From positions 58,568,491 through 58,632,490 of the forward strand of contig NC_062213.1 in NCBI RefSeq assembly GCF_902686445.1: a DNA stretch of 64,000 bases. Direction: 5' to 3'. This stretch comes from Sciurus carolinensis (taxonomy: Eukaryota > Chordata > Mammalia > Rodentia > Sciuridae). The notes beneath the pieces were generated by a model. It did no database searches. It had not been told where the DNA came from and saw only the letters and a list, made by a program, of their open reading frames with translations. Positions 46,676 to 59,599 of the stretch are shown here, in pieces; positions within the stretch are counted from its first letter, which is position 1, and each line of letters starts with the position of its first letter. The position numbers were made by a program, and so were the translations under genes.

Positions 46676-46891
46676 AACTCAATTTTCTAAATTCAAACCA
46701 TGTTGATTTTGGTTCACATTGGTTTTTCCAAGACCCAAATTTCATGGAATGAGATTTTATCAAAATAAAATAAATTCAGAGCCTGACATATCCAGTATTT
46801 AATTTTTTCATATATGAATATTAACAAAATATTATTGGTTAAATTAAGTTAAATGCATATGTAAATATGCCACAATAAAACCCAATGTTCG

Positions 46892-46966
46892 TGGGCTAGG
46901 GAGATAGCTCAGTTGGTAGAGTGTTTGCCTTGCAAGTATAAGGCCCTGGGTTCAATCCCCAGCACC

Positions 46967-47005
<39 letters not shown>
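46892..47005 (+). mobile_element. ID-type SINE with long poly(A)
   Basis: tgggctagggagatagctca, then gttggtagagtgtttgcctt, then gtataaggccctgggttcaa, ending tccccagcaccgc followed by about 36 A. The A box (tagctcagttgg) and B box (ggttcaatcc) are intact. The direct repeat ccaatgttc lies at 46882-46890 and 47006-47014. A young insertion, next to an L1 tail-like sequence (46855-46885). Confidence 0.95.
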
Positions 47006-47007
<2 letters not shown>

Positions 47008-47014
47008 AATGTTC

Positions 47015-48220
47015 TAGTAATTTTTTTAAGTAATTTTTAAATTATTTTACTTAAGATGGGACATTTTAAATTCAGAAAGGTATATAAGACATAATTTCAG
47101 ATTAAGGTTAGGAATATTCTATAATTTTATACTAACAAGTATACAACATGGTATTCAGTTGTCCTCATTTTTTCTCCAAACACTTGGAAGTTCACCACGA
47201 TTGAAATCTACAATGAAATGGTACCAGGAAAGACTATTTTCCTCCACACACAATATTTACTCTATACTACCTGTATAAGTAATTTTTTAAAAAATCTGTT
47301 TTATCTTGACTATCAACCTTATTCTACTTTGCATCACACTTTCAAAGAAAAAAGAAAAAAAAACTTTGTTAAATTATTCACTCATTTGTATATGCCAATA
47401 TAAAAATATAAGATTAAAATTCCTAGTAGATTATGCTGATTGGACTTTTGAAAATTCTCTTAGTAAGATGAATAAAAGTGCCACTTTCTTATGAATTTCA
47501 ATGTAAATGTAAAGTCATACCATTTTATGAAGTTAATTTATATTAAACTATAACTTTTGTCTAATATTGGTACATTAGTATTAGTTGTGTCGTCATGCCT
47601 TTTACTTACATTGGTACATAAAGTATTAAATATGCACTTACTAAATACTTAATATCTTGTGTAATTCAGAAAAACATTTATATAGAGTTGATGATAAACT
47701 CTTAGCTCTGGCATTAATTAATTTATGCTGATAGTCCACTTATTCTCTTTCCATTATATTGTCTTCAGAATATATGATTGAGTGATAGAGCCCAGGACTA
47801 CAACACAAATTCCTAGATTATCCTCCTGCGTACATGGTGAGGACCCTTCCTTAAGGACTGGCTACTTGCACACGATTGACTAACAGCATATTATATAAAG
47901 GTCTAATTGTTTATGGTAAAGTACTTTATAAAATAAACAGTACATGTGCATATTATTGTACTTACCATATGAAACTGCCATTCTTGTGTGTCATGTATGT
48001 TCAAATATTGATAATATGTTTCAACCTAACAATTCTATAGATATCCCATTGTTACCATAGGGCAGTTTTTGCAATCTATACATTGAGTGCTCTTTAACTT
48101 GATTCTTAAGCTTGCCGTCTAAATTTTAAAATGTAACTTCCTTCATTCTTCTGTAAATTACTTTCACTGACCTTCTTCCAAGAAGAAATCTTAGTTTGTT
48201 TAAAATAGGTTTAAAAGAAA
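47015..48220. other. Gene-free AT-rich sequence, nothing recognised
   Basis: No supportable gene or repeat. Confidence 0.45.
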
Positions 48221-48632
48221 CTGGTATATATACACAATGGAATATTATTAAGCCATAAAGAAAAATAATGTTATGGCATTTGCAAATAAATGGATGGACT
48301 TGGAGAATATCATGCTAAGTGAAATAAGCCAATCCCAAAAAATCAAAGACCAAATGTTTTCCCTGATAAGTGGAGAATGATATATAATGGGGGTGGGGAG
48401 GTGGGGAGTGAGAGAAGAAGGGGGGAACTTTAGATTATGTAGAAGGAAATGAGAGGGAGAGGGTATAAAAATGGTGGAATGAGACAGACATCATTACCCT
48501 ATGTACATGTATGATTACATGAATAATATGAATCTACATCATGTACAACCATACAAACGGAATGATGTACACCATTTGTGTACAATGAATCAAAATGCAG
48601 TCTGTAAAAAATTGAAAGAAAAATTTAAAAAA
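48221..48632 (+). mobile_element. 5'-truncated LINE-1 3' end
   Basis: Begins ggtatatatacacaatggaa, continuing through the last ORF2 codons (plus-strand equivalents of the minus-strand L1 around 24350-24500: gcatttgcaaataaatggat, ggagaatatcatgctaagtg, gataagtggagaatgatata), then a G-rich tract (gggggtggggaggtggggag at about 48389-48408) and a 3' UTR ending in an A-rich tail. It lacks the telomere-like tract of the full-length copy and is more diverged, so it is an older subfamily. Confidence 0.9.
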
Positions 48633-51239
48633 TGATATCTACACACAAAAAAAAGTTTATAGCATTTCTGTCCATAACAATAATGTTGAAAAACTTTAAG
48701 CATCCAAAGACATACTCATTTTTTTCCTTAATGGTGAACTACAGGGCTCAAACAGAAACCATATTATATTGCAGATGATAAAGTTTCATGCATATAAAAA
48801 ATATAACCTGAATAAACCATTAAAATATGATGCTGTAACAAAAACGAAAGAAACACCTCGTCGTATTATAAAAGGTTGCTTCAACTGTTTTTCAAAGAAA
48901 TCTGAGCAGTGCCAATTACAGTATTATAATTTGTTGTCATTAAATGATATTTTAGGACTTTTAATGATAAATTACCATTTGGGGGTTATTCAACCCATTC
49001 TCCTCAATGTGACTCCCACTGATTTTTAAAGTTACCAATACAACTCAAGAGTTCATTGGATTAACTTTCAATGTTATTTTAATTGACAGTAGAATGCAGG
49101 ACTGGGAGGAGGTATTCAATATTTTACTAAATTCTTCATATTTTCTGTTTACTTCCAAACACCAGGTTCTACAACAACTAAAATTGTTTACTTTCAAAAA
49201 GTTTAAACACTGCTTTAAATGCATAGAGTTTTCTACAAAAATGAGATTAGCGACTTTAGTACTGCAGAATAGCAATATTATAAAAATTATTACAGAAATC
49301 AATAATGCTTTCATTTGCAGAACTAATCTGATGGTAAGATCTTGTTTATATAGATATTAAACAAATGCATTATTCACATTTTATAATGATTTTTAGGGAA
49401 AAAAGACATTTTTTTAATTATCATATGGAAGTGGTGTAATAAATGAGTATAATTTTTATTAACAGAAAGTTAATTTACATAAAACAAATGTTCATTGAAT
49501 TATTGAATATGATAATATCCACATGCCTATTCCTGTTTGTCATATTTTGTGCCTTCCGGCGACATCAGAATTATAACAATTTGATTTATGCATTAAATTT
49601 AATGCATAAGATGACAACATACAGATATGTATGCCTTATAATGTATAATTTAAACATGATTGCTATATATTTCACCCATTCTTTCATGGCTTTACCGATT
49701 TTCTCATGCAGCCAGATATCATGATTAAAATGCAGGTTGCCAGATATGAATGTCTGTTTGAATTAATGAATATTTTCATAAAAATACTCCAACTATGAAT
49801 GTTTTAAAAACCTTGTCATAACATTCACCAAACTTACACATGACAGCCAGCATGTGTTACTGCGTTTTCATCTTAAATATTTGATGATTGCCTCTTTAAA
49901 TCCAAGATTCATAACCCAAAGGCTTTCATTTTCTTACACCATGTGTAATTCGAGAGACATTTATTAGTACAGTCATGTTTTTATGCATCAACAAAAAATA
50001 TCTGAAGAAAGCAATATATGAATTTCCCAGAATTTTGGACATATTTTAAGGTATTAATTATACATAGCAATAATTTATAATATGTATACACTATACTGTT
50101 TTTTTACCTCTCCCTCCCAATGGAATAAAGATAGGATTTACAATAAAGATGATTCTGGTTAAACATTAAAAACTACAATACAAGTGGAATCTCTTTTAAG
50201 TTGCATTAAAAATGTGTAGACATTTCCTAGCCTACCCACATTTTCAGGAAATGATTATAGTGCACAGCTGCAATTTATGAGGTTCTGAGAAACATCAATG
50301 CTCTCCTAATAAGTTCTTAACAATGATGTCAGTTTTAAAATTATAAATTTAAATTTAACATAGATATTTTCAAAGGTAAATGATGGTAACAGGTACAGGT
50401 CAGTCACCTTTATTGTTTAAGAAGAAAATCAACTAAAAATCTTTGGAACCCATCTTTACTAGGTTAAAACCAAAGGTCACCCATTGATGGGGCACTTTCC
50501 CTGGACCTTGGGTGTGCAGAAAGGTAGTTCATCATGGAAACCTTGGTCCTGATGCTTTCCATAAAGTGAACCATTTTAGTTTCTTCCTGCAATTCCTTTA
50601 TTGACTGTTCAATTGAAGTGTCAGGCTTTATGAACAGAAGTTAGGGATTTCTTATTGGTGATTAAACCACCTTTCTAATGTTTAAACATGGATGGAGTTG
50701 TATGCAACCATTTTAATACATTCACTTCTTCACAAATTTTCCTTTGTGTTTTTAAAAATACTCTGATTATCACTTTTTACTTGAATGTGTCTTTTTAATC
50801 TTTAAATATTTGCAGCTTTCAGAATACTGTGAAATATCTGATATTGTTTGACGAGTTATATGACAGTACTTCTACCTACAGAAAGTATATGGTACGTGTG
50901 TTTATACACAAAAACAAGCTCTTTAAATAATACTAAAAATTCCAAAGGCAGGCAAGTTTTAAAAGGGCATTTTAGGCTTTAAGCCAAAACTGACATTCCA
51001 CCTTTAATTATGTGAAAATAAAAAGAATGTATCTTAATGACAAATTATGAGAAAATTATGAAAACCATACTTTCTTTTAAAGGCAGGAATCACAAAATTG
51101 CTTTTTCCTTTATGAACTGTTCATGTCAATATCTCTAGACAATCATTCCCTTATGCTTTTATAATAATACTCTGCTTTTTTTTTTTTTGAAACTCATTCC
51201 ATTCTATTATGACTTTCACAATCACATATGTCAGGATCC
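48633..51239. other. Gene-free sequence, repeat-poor
   Basis: No gene or recognisable repeat except a T run at about 51176-51190. Several short frames exist but none carries a motif. Confidence 0.45.
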
Positions 51240-51849
51240 CAACCCCCAACCCTCACATTTGTTGAAAAATCTTGGCACTTAGCTCACAAGTTCTCTATTC
51301 ATAATAATTTTGCCATCATCCTAGGAGAAGCCACATGGACAACTCATCTCAAATCCTAGCCTCTCAATCCCTTTCATCCTCATCTCCAGCGACCTACTCT
51401 TTGGTCGTTCATTCACCCAAACACAGGAACTTGTCAACCCAGAAATTACTCCAATCTTTATTTTGTTATTTTAAGAATTCTGCTTCTGATCATTATTTTC
51501 AGTATTTAAATGAGTTAACCACCATCTTAAAACTTGTCACTACTGAAAACACCAATATGTTGAGCCTTCTACTGTCTATTAGTTGATATAGAACTCAGCT
51601 TCTATCCCCAGTGGGTTAAATTTTTATGGGACATCTTCTGTCCCTTGCTTTTATAATACCTCCCTCCCTTTTCTCTCTGCCTTTGCAATTTACTTCCTTG
51701 AAGAACTGCAATAGCAGTCCAAACAGCCTTCTTTCTATAGCCCTGCCTTCAGTCCTGCTAGAGATTAAAACACATCAAAGAATTATTGACAACTTTACAT
51801 GAATTAGTAATCCCTTATTTTGATGGGATGCTTAATACTTCTTGGAACT

Positions 51850-52330
51850 GTACCATAGTAGTTGTTCAAGCAACTTTCTGTTCCTTCACACAATAATTTA
51901 ATTGCATTGTCCTCAAATCACAAGAACTCTCAGAAAAGCACTATTCTCAGCATAGATCCATTTCCTTTCTACTTTCTCAAGTTACTCCGCATTAATGACC
52001 CCGGCTCTAACCTTGGCAATTCCTTTTCCAGAACACTCTTCCCACTCCTCAACTGATGAACTTTTATCATCCTTTAGATCTCTGTCCAAATGTTTCTTTC
52101 TTACTGAAGACTTACCATTCACTCCAGAACAAATTGGATCTCCATGTTTTTAGCCTAATTTTCCATCAACAGTATTTCTTTCCCTCTCTGTGTTTTGTAT
52201 AAACTCATTTATCTTTATAATAATATAGGATTATATTTATTTAAGTGATTGTAGAATTAATGTCTACTTCCACCAACACTGCTAGAACAATAAGCTCTGC
52301 ATTATGACACATGGGAGCTTAATATATCTT
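51850..52330 (+). mobile_element. Probable LINE-2 3' remnant
   Basis: C/T-rich sequence with catcctttagatctctgtcc, aaatgtttctttcttactga and accaacactgctagaacaat corresponds in order to L2 C-terminal and terminal regions. It is highly diverged; 51240-51600 has a similar character and may belong to the same element. Confidence 0.45.
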
Positions 52331-52810
52331 TGACAATGAGTAAATAACAATATTATAAACTCTTATCTGGCATGTACAATGTGCCATATATTAACACATT
52401 GACTATAGTAACCTCTTTATTTTATATATGCACAGTCCACAGTCTCTGGTCTGGGATGGTAACATAGAGGCTGACAGACACAGTGATAGACATACAGTGA
52501 CAGACACACTCAATTACTCATGAAAGGTTGAAACAAAATTATTACAACATGGCTATCCCAAATATTAGAAAATAGCTATGATGCAATGTTTTTAAAAAGC
52601 TCAAAATAATTCTGGAGTGGAAAAACTGATGTACACTAAAAGTTCAGAACTTTTTAGTTCCTTGGAAATTTGAATTTTATGTGTGGGAGGGTACATACAC
52701 ATGATCTTATATTCATCTTGCATACTTTAATTTTTTCTTAGTAAGTGAACAACAGCCTAATTTGAGGTTACTATTAAAGAAAAATAAAGAGAAAATAAAA
52801 ATTGTAGATA

Positions 52811-53000
52811 TAGGTTGGGCATGGTGGCACATGCCTAGAGTTCCAGCAACTCAGGAGGCTGAAGCAGGAGGATTACAAGTTCAAGGCCAGCCTGGGCAAT
52901 CTACTGAGACTCTATCCTAAATAGATAAATAAAAAGAGTTGGGGGTGTAGCTCAGTGGCATACTGGGGTCCATCCCCAGTATTTAAAGAAAAAAAAAAAA
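52811..53000 (+). mobile_element. Dimeric B1-ID SINE
   Basis: aggttgggcatggtggcaca, ctcaggaggctgaagcagga, ggccagcctgggcaatctac, then aaaaagagttgggggtgtag (ID tail) and ccatccccagtatttaaag with an A-rich end. Moderately diverged. Confidence 0.9.
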
Positions 53001-56000
53001 GATGGGAATATAGGAATTTGGTCTGTTTGGGAATTATAGTGAATCACCTTTGGTCTACATGACCCCACTGGACTGAAACAAAGGGATATGCTCAAAGAAG
53101 ACGTAGGGAGGTTGGGACTGACTCTGACTATTGTGATAAAAAGAGAATGCTAGAAATGAAGAGTGTCATAATGGTGGAAGCAGTGGTGGGGGGATTTATA
53201 GAGAAAGGGCAAAGTCAGTTAGTAATATCTCTTTTTCAGTTCTGGCTTAGCCCCACTAAACTCTTTAGAGCAGAATCTACACAGCCTTCAACATATAAGG
53301 AAGAATCACACTCATTATATTTCATTTTTTACCAACACACTATAAAGTATTGAAGAACTGAATATAATATCTGATTCAATAATCAAGAGAAGAGGAAGCA
53401 ATTTTCAACAAAGCCATCCTCCATGGGAAAAGAAACACACTTGAGAGAGTATAAGAAGGCTTTCAACTCAGTGGGAAGGGAATGTGAAAGCACTTCATTG
53501 AAGCTCATTGTAGCCTGTGCACAGTTTGCCTGCCAAGAAATGCTCATTCAATATAGGGAAATAAATTCTCATTCACTAATAAACACAGTCAAATTCAAAG
53601 TTGCTTTACAAAGTCGAAGTCTATAAATATCTCATAAGTGGTTTATGTCTTAACATAGTTCCTCCAAATTATATTTTATCACAAGGCTTTTTAAGTTATT
53701 CCATTCTTTTCTTTGACTTCAATTGTTCACGGCACAATCACGTGCTCCTTAAATTATTCAGATTTCCATGCGAGATTATAATTCTCCATCCACTGGGATC
53801 CAGCAGTGTGGGATGTCTAATTTTGCAGGTTTTGTACATATGGATAAACAGGAAGCAAGAAGATCGATTACTAGTAGTGGCAGCCATCAGCACCCAATCC
53901 CCCTGTCAGCCAAGGCTTAAGTGTCGTCTCTTGACTTGAACATTGACCCAGGAGTCAGGAAAATAGCCCAGGGCTTGTATTTTCCAATAATGTACTGGAG
54001 ACCTATGACAAGCTCACAGCCAAGTAGTAAAGCACTTCTTAACTCACAGGACCATCAAACAGGATTAAGTGCTTTGAAATCTATGGATAACAGGTGCTCC
54101 AAGGACTGAAGAGCTCACCAGGTCGCCTCTTTCCCTCCGGGTCACTCATCTCCTTGCCCCCCACGCTAGGAGAATATTGATGAGAGGAATGACAGAGGAC
54201 GCCCATGGCAACAAAAAGTGATGCAGTGGAAGCTATTAATTTTTCCTATATAGATATTTTGCTATGATGCTAAAATATCCATAGTGATCTGTAAAAGTAT
54301 TAATGCATTTTATTATTTTACAATTTTAAAACTCCTAAGAAGTTTCTCATTAAATAATAAAATTGGCTTTCATAGCCATGAAAAGATTCTCATTAAATAA
54401 TAAAATTTGAATTCATAGATATTATATTTGCTTTTTACAGATTTGCTTTTACATTAAAATTGCTTTTAGTTAACAGGTTTGCAGTCAATTTTAGGAAGAT
54501 TTTTAATGGTTTGATGAAGAAAGTAAAATCACATAATAGATAATAGTACATCCAAATAAGAACTAACATACTAAAGATGATTTAAAACCAACATTTCAAT
54601 AAGAAAAAAATTAATATGGAACTTAGAAAATGGTATTGTACTCAGTAGAGTTTCTCTGGTTTACAAATTCAATTACTTTAAAATTCACCAAAAGTTTTAT
54701 GAAATAATTTAATTTACATTTAAATTTAATTCGCATTTTCAATTTAAAAGATTACCAAAGATTTCCTTGAAATAAAACAACATAATAAGATATCAAAATT
54801 TAAAATCTTCTTCACTAATTTTAGAAATTTGCACTTCTTTGGCATTATAAACCACTTTGTATACCTGCAACATATTTTTTCCTAGTTTTACAGTGGCTTT
54901 CCAAATTACTTTTTAATTAAAAGCATGCATCTTTCTTTTCTATAAAATTAAAAATGGCAGTGTTTGATGGCCCTGGAGTTTGGACTAGAATCCAGGAGCT
55001 ATCCAGAGAAAATCAAGGTCTACAATGTACAGATTTGTTCTGTGGATACAGGTTATCATTCAAAATGAATTTAGCTCTCCTTCCTTCTTTTGAACGATCC
55101 CAAGAAGACTGTCTAGAAGTCTCGGGATTCCCAAAATCTTGGTTTCACATCTCAACATTACATGAAGACTCTACTGGGCCTACTTCAATTGTCTTAGGTT
55201 TGGGGGAAATAATTTCTCATTGGCTATTCTTTTTTTTCCTCACAGACATAAGAAAAAAGAAGGAGAAAATAAAAATGCTGAAAATTTTCAATAGTAAAGT
55301 AGTTTTTGTACTGCTAATTTATTTTTCTTAAACAAAATGTAAAAGGTTTGTACCACTGTAAAATAGTTGGCACATTGTTGGATTTTTTAAAGGATATGTT
55401 AAAAAGCATAGCAAACTTTTGCTAAAGAAAAAAAAAATATATATGTATATATATATATACCTTTTTATTTCTTTATAAATTAATTTGTATTACATGTAAA
55501 AAGAAAAGTACAAGTATAGACCTAATAAAAATATCTAAATGTGGGAATAAATGTCTTTAAATGTTAGCCAAACTAATTTATATATTTTTCTCTAAATTTA
55601 GCTAAAAGGAAAAATATATAAATATAACATGGTCTTGAAGCACATATTTAATGTTCAGTGGGCAGCTTTGGACTACAGTTGTATCATAGAGCTGACAAAA
55701 GAGACTACCAGGGGAACTACCCTATACACACAGCACAAATCTGTACATTATTGACCTTGATTCTCTCTGGATAGTTCCTGGATTTTAGCGTGACCTCCAG
55801 TGTGTCAAACAGTATCTTTCTTCACTCTTAACATTACACAAAAGAAAGATGAAAGCCGAGGTTTATTTTGCATATGTACCACATTCCTGTTTGCAGTAAC
55901 AAAGACTAAGAATGTTGGAGAAAGAGTTTTTAGAACAAACTATTTTTCATTGTATCAAACAAATGTTTGAAAAAAACTTAAGGTGCTTTAGTCAATTAAT

Positions 56001-56449
56001 ACATAATTATGAAAACTGGTTTGTAAAAACTACTAATCAAACTGATTTACATATTTTCCTTGAAATGTACCTTGAAAATGCTGTTCACTCAATTTGACTA
56101 TATGACTCAGATGTAAATGTAGAATGGGGAATTAAAGAAAATTTAGAAGTCAGTGCCAAATAGCCAAAAGGGAAAAAACCTGCCAAATGTCCAGCTATTT
56201 GGTAATATGTAGGAAAAATAAAGATACCCTTGCCTACTTTGAACAGGATCGTTAATGTCATACTCAGATTTATCTTTCCTGTTTTCTGTTTGTTTACTTA
56301 AGCAGGCTTCACTGCTCTCTTATGTTAATCAACCTTGTATATGAGAAGGAAAACAACTCCTCTTTACCAAATATTGAAAAAAAAAACACCCTCAACCGTG
56401 GCCAAAACAGTATGTCACTGGCTACCTAGTTTTTTGCAAGGAGGACTTC
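53001..56449. other. Gene-free sequence with a 21-bp direct repeat and a TA tract
   Basis: No gene recognised. A direct repeat lies at 54344-54364 and 54387-54407, and an AT tract at about 55430-55460. A 125-aa frame at 54954-55331 has no identifiable motif and ends in low-complexity Lys/Ile-rich sequence. Confidence 0.45.
54344..54407. repeat. 21-bp direct repeat, 43-bp period
   Basis: ttctcattaaataataaaat occurs at 54344 and 54387 and continues one base further in both. Confidence 0.9.
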
Positions 56450-56720
56450 CTGACAAAGACCGTCAGGTCATAAATTCCTTTCTCCAATCCTTCCCCAGCT
56501 CCTGCCAACCAAAACAGTGCTGCCAAATTGTTCTTTCTAAGGTGCACTTCGGGTTCTGTTCCTGCCTTAAAGTCTTTTTACGAGCTTCCTATTGTATGTG
56601 AACCAAATGCCAAGCATGGTGCTATTACTCTGAATGCATTCATTTTCTTAATTTTTGAAGGTTATATAAGACTGTCAGCCTTCCATATCTGTGAGATATA
56701 TGTAAGTTACATGTAAACAC
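56450..56720. other. Possible old LINE remnant
   Basis: A GC-richer stretch with cttccccagctcctgccaac and gtcttttta-type wording is reminiscent of degraded L2-like sequence. Weak. Confidence 0.25.
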
Positions 56721-56814
56721 TGTGCCTTGTTAGAGAAAAGATTTGAGCATTCCCAAGATTATGGCATCTACAGTGGGTACTGGAATCAATCCTTGGTGGA
56801 AACTAAGGGATACT

Positions 56815-56935
56815 GGGTTATCCTCATTTAATTGAAGAATATAGTTTCCTCAAGGTCATATAACCAGTAAGCGACAGAGAAGGATTCTTATCCCAGACTA
56901 GCAGACTCCAAGTCCGTTTTTTAACTACCACTCAA
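56815..56935 (+). mobile_element. MIR SINE, 3' half
   Basis: cctcatttaattgaagaata, tagtttcctcaaggtcatat, aaccagtaagcgacagagaa and gactccaagtccg match the 3' half of MIR. Confidence 0.75.
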
Positions 56936-57649
56936 AGCCTTGTCACCATGCCAGAACCCACTCCTTAAATTTATCTCCCAGGATGCCTTCACATAAGCCC
57001 TATATTCGGGCAAGATTGGTGTGTCGGCTGCATAACTCATAACCCAGAGTGCATCTCAGTTAATGCTATTAGTTTCCACACAATACCTTTTGTGAGTAAA
57101 AAAAGGTCACCACACTAAAAACCACACTTAAAAATTACCAATTTTCTTATAGATTACAGTGTGCCAACCATTGTAATTGTAAAATGAGAAAATTTTCTTC
57201 CTGTCTGATATTTTCATCTTTTTTTGTAACATTCCCGAAAGATTATTTTTAAACCATCAACCTTCCAAGAATGGAAAAGCAATTCTTTTTGCCCAATATT
57301 TTAAAGTTCCCAAAAGAAAAGTTTATTTTCTGGGACTATTTATTTGACATTTTTCTGTTTCCCACAGTGTTATATTATGTATTTAACATAATAAGTTGAC
57401 ATCAATCAGAAATTTAAATATTTTACTTATTTATTTAAAAATTAGTCTAGAACAAGTTGCTGTAAATTTATCTCTCTATATACAAATTTAGTATTGTTTG
57501 TACAAAAAACAACCCTCAAATTAAATATTATACAGTTAGGCAAATTGTGACCTGATGTCATACTTCAGTTTTATCAGCATAGTGTGTTAGCTAATTCAGA
57601 AGTTTAGGAACAAGTGACTTCAAAAACTAACTATCACAGTACAAAATAT
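56936..57649. other. Gene-free sequence, nothing recognised
   Basis: No supportable gene or repeat. Confidence 0.45.
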
Positions 57650-57742
57650 TGGCTGGAGATAAATCTTAGTGGTAAAGTACTTGCCTAGCATATGTGCCCT
57701 GGGTCTGATCCCCAGAATGGCAAAAATAAATAAATATCTATT
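57650..57742 (+). mobile_element. ID-type SINE, diverged
   Basis: ttggctggagataaatctta, gtggtaaagtacttgcctag, gccctgggtctgatccccag and an A-rich aaaaataaataaat tail. The A box is degraded; the B box is partly kept. Confidence 0.85.
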
Positions 57743-59157
57743 TACATATGCATATACATACATGAATATGTGTGTGCAAATGTGTGTTTACCTTATCAAT
57801 GAAGCAAATGCAAATTTAAAAACATGGTTGAGTGAATGCAGTTTGAGGAAACAATCTTTATGCTCCATATGTTAGGACTAAGATAATGATACTAATATTC
57901 TCTATATCCTCCTATATAGATAATATCAAATTTAATTCTCATAGCAGCTTCTACAATAGTATCATGGCAACTGCTCTTGCATCTCAAGAAAGGAATTTCA
58001 AAGAAATTAATTCATAAAGACTGAAATAGACATTAATAAAATGAGGGGGAAAATAAATAGAGAAGTTCAACAGAACCTATGGCCAGTTCTTTGGGGAAAA
58101 CCCCATACTTCCATACCTGAAAGAAGGTATTTGCAATTCAGGCCAACAACATTAGAATCTGAAGTATATTCTAAATACACTGCAAATCCATAAGAAAGTT
58201 AGCAAAAATATATGGACAGATAATCCACAAAAGATTAATCCTAAATGATCAAACAAAATATACATCAGGCTTAAAAGGAGGAGGAAGAGAAGGGTAATAG
58301 TAGTAACTTTAGCCTCAATGGGAAAAGTTCAATTAAAAAGAAAATCAAAATGCCAAGATCTGCAGACCAATCCAGGAAGAGAGGTTTGAAAAGGTATTCA
58401 ATGAATTTAGGGACCATGAGGTCAAGGGTGATCTTTTCCAAAGCATAAGTGAAGGTAAAATCGGATTTCAGTACATTGAGAAATGAATAAGAAAATGGAA
58501 ACAGAGTAATGAATTTCTTAAAAAACTTAGATGATCCAGGACAAGGAGAAGATAGTAATAGCTGAAACTAGAGGAATGCTCAAAGTAAAGTAGATTTATT
58601 TATTTTTTCAGTTGATTTTCTTATTGTGACTGAATCCTGAGCTGTCTGTTAAGCTAGGAAATAGCCAAAAGAAAGGGAAATGTCCCTAAAATAAGAGAGA
58701 AGAGAAATGACAGTGGTGCTCTAGAAAAAGCATTCAGTCACACCAATATGAAGTCTAGCCTTGAGGAAATAAGTAACAAGAATGACTTAATTTTTAAATT
58801 AATGTGTAAAAGGAAATGGGGCATGCATAAATGTGAAGATATTCAGAAATGTTCAAGAGCAAAGTAAGAGGCAGGGAGTCCAGCAGAAGATGAAGGAGAA
58901 ATTATTTAGATAGGGCATTGTGAAGGAAGCAAAGTCATCCACCACCTATTTTATTTATGTAAAAACATAGACTACATAAAACTAAATTAAATGTAAACCA
59001 TCATGCCTTTAAGGAGCTCACAGTCTATCAGAAATAGTGAGACATAACCAAGATAACAAAATGCCTTTTGTCCATTTTTCTCAGCTTATGCATATTATTT
59101 TGTTCTTTCGTTTTTTTTTTTTTAAATCACATGTTTTATGATCTCTTTATTTCTACT
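57743..59157. other. Gene-free AT-rich sequence, nothing recognised
   Basis: No supportable gene or repeat; a T run at about 59111-59123. Confidence 0.45.
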
Positions 59158-59590
59158 TGTTATTATTTGAATCTGGAAGGTCCCCCAAAATCTCAAGTGT
59201 AGAAAGCTGCTTCTCCAATGCAGCCGTGCTCAGAGGTGGGCTCTGACCTCATTGGTAGGTTAATCCATTGAGAAGTTTGTGAATGAACTATTAGGAGGTG
59301 GTAGAAAGTGTAGGAGGTGGAACCTACTAGAAGGGAGTGGGTTGTCTTAGGCAACTGTGTCTTATCCCTAAGCTCCTTTCTCTTCCTCTCTCCCTCTGAT
59401 TTCCAGGTGCCATGGGTGAGCAATTTTTCTCCACCAAACCCTTCAGCCATGATGTTCTGTCTCACCTCACCTCAAGCCAAAATCAAGGGAGACAGCCAAC
59501 CATGGACTGAGACCTCAGAAACCTTAAGTGAAAATAAACTCCTCCTCCTGTAAGTTGTTTATCTCAGATAGTTTGGCTATAACAATGAAA
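59158..59590 (+). mobile_element. MaLR-type LTR
   Basis: Starts tgttattatttgaatctgga at 59158 and continues ccccaaaatctcaagtgtag, ggttaatccattgagaagtt, ggtgccatgggtgagcaatt, cagccatgatgttctgtctc, ccaaccatggactgagacct and a gtgaaaataaactcctcctc polyadenylation region, ending near 59590. The order matches ERVL-MaLR LTRs. No internal region follows. The 3' terminus is eroded and I could not confirm a 5-bp duplication. Confidence 0.8.
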
Positions 59591-59599
59591 AGCCCTAAT

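Noticed and set aside
54954..55331. A 125-aa plus-strand frame starting MAVFDGPG
   Set aside because: No recognisable motif; it ends in low-complexity Lys/Ile-rich sequence and sits in unique AT-rich DNA without promoter or splice evidence.
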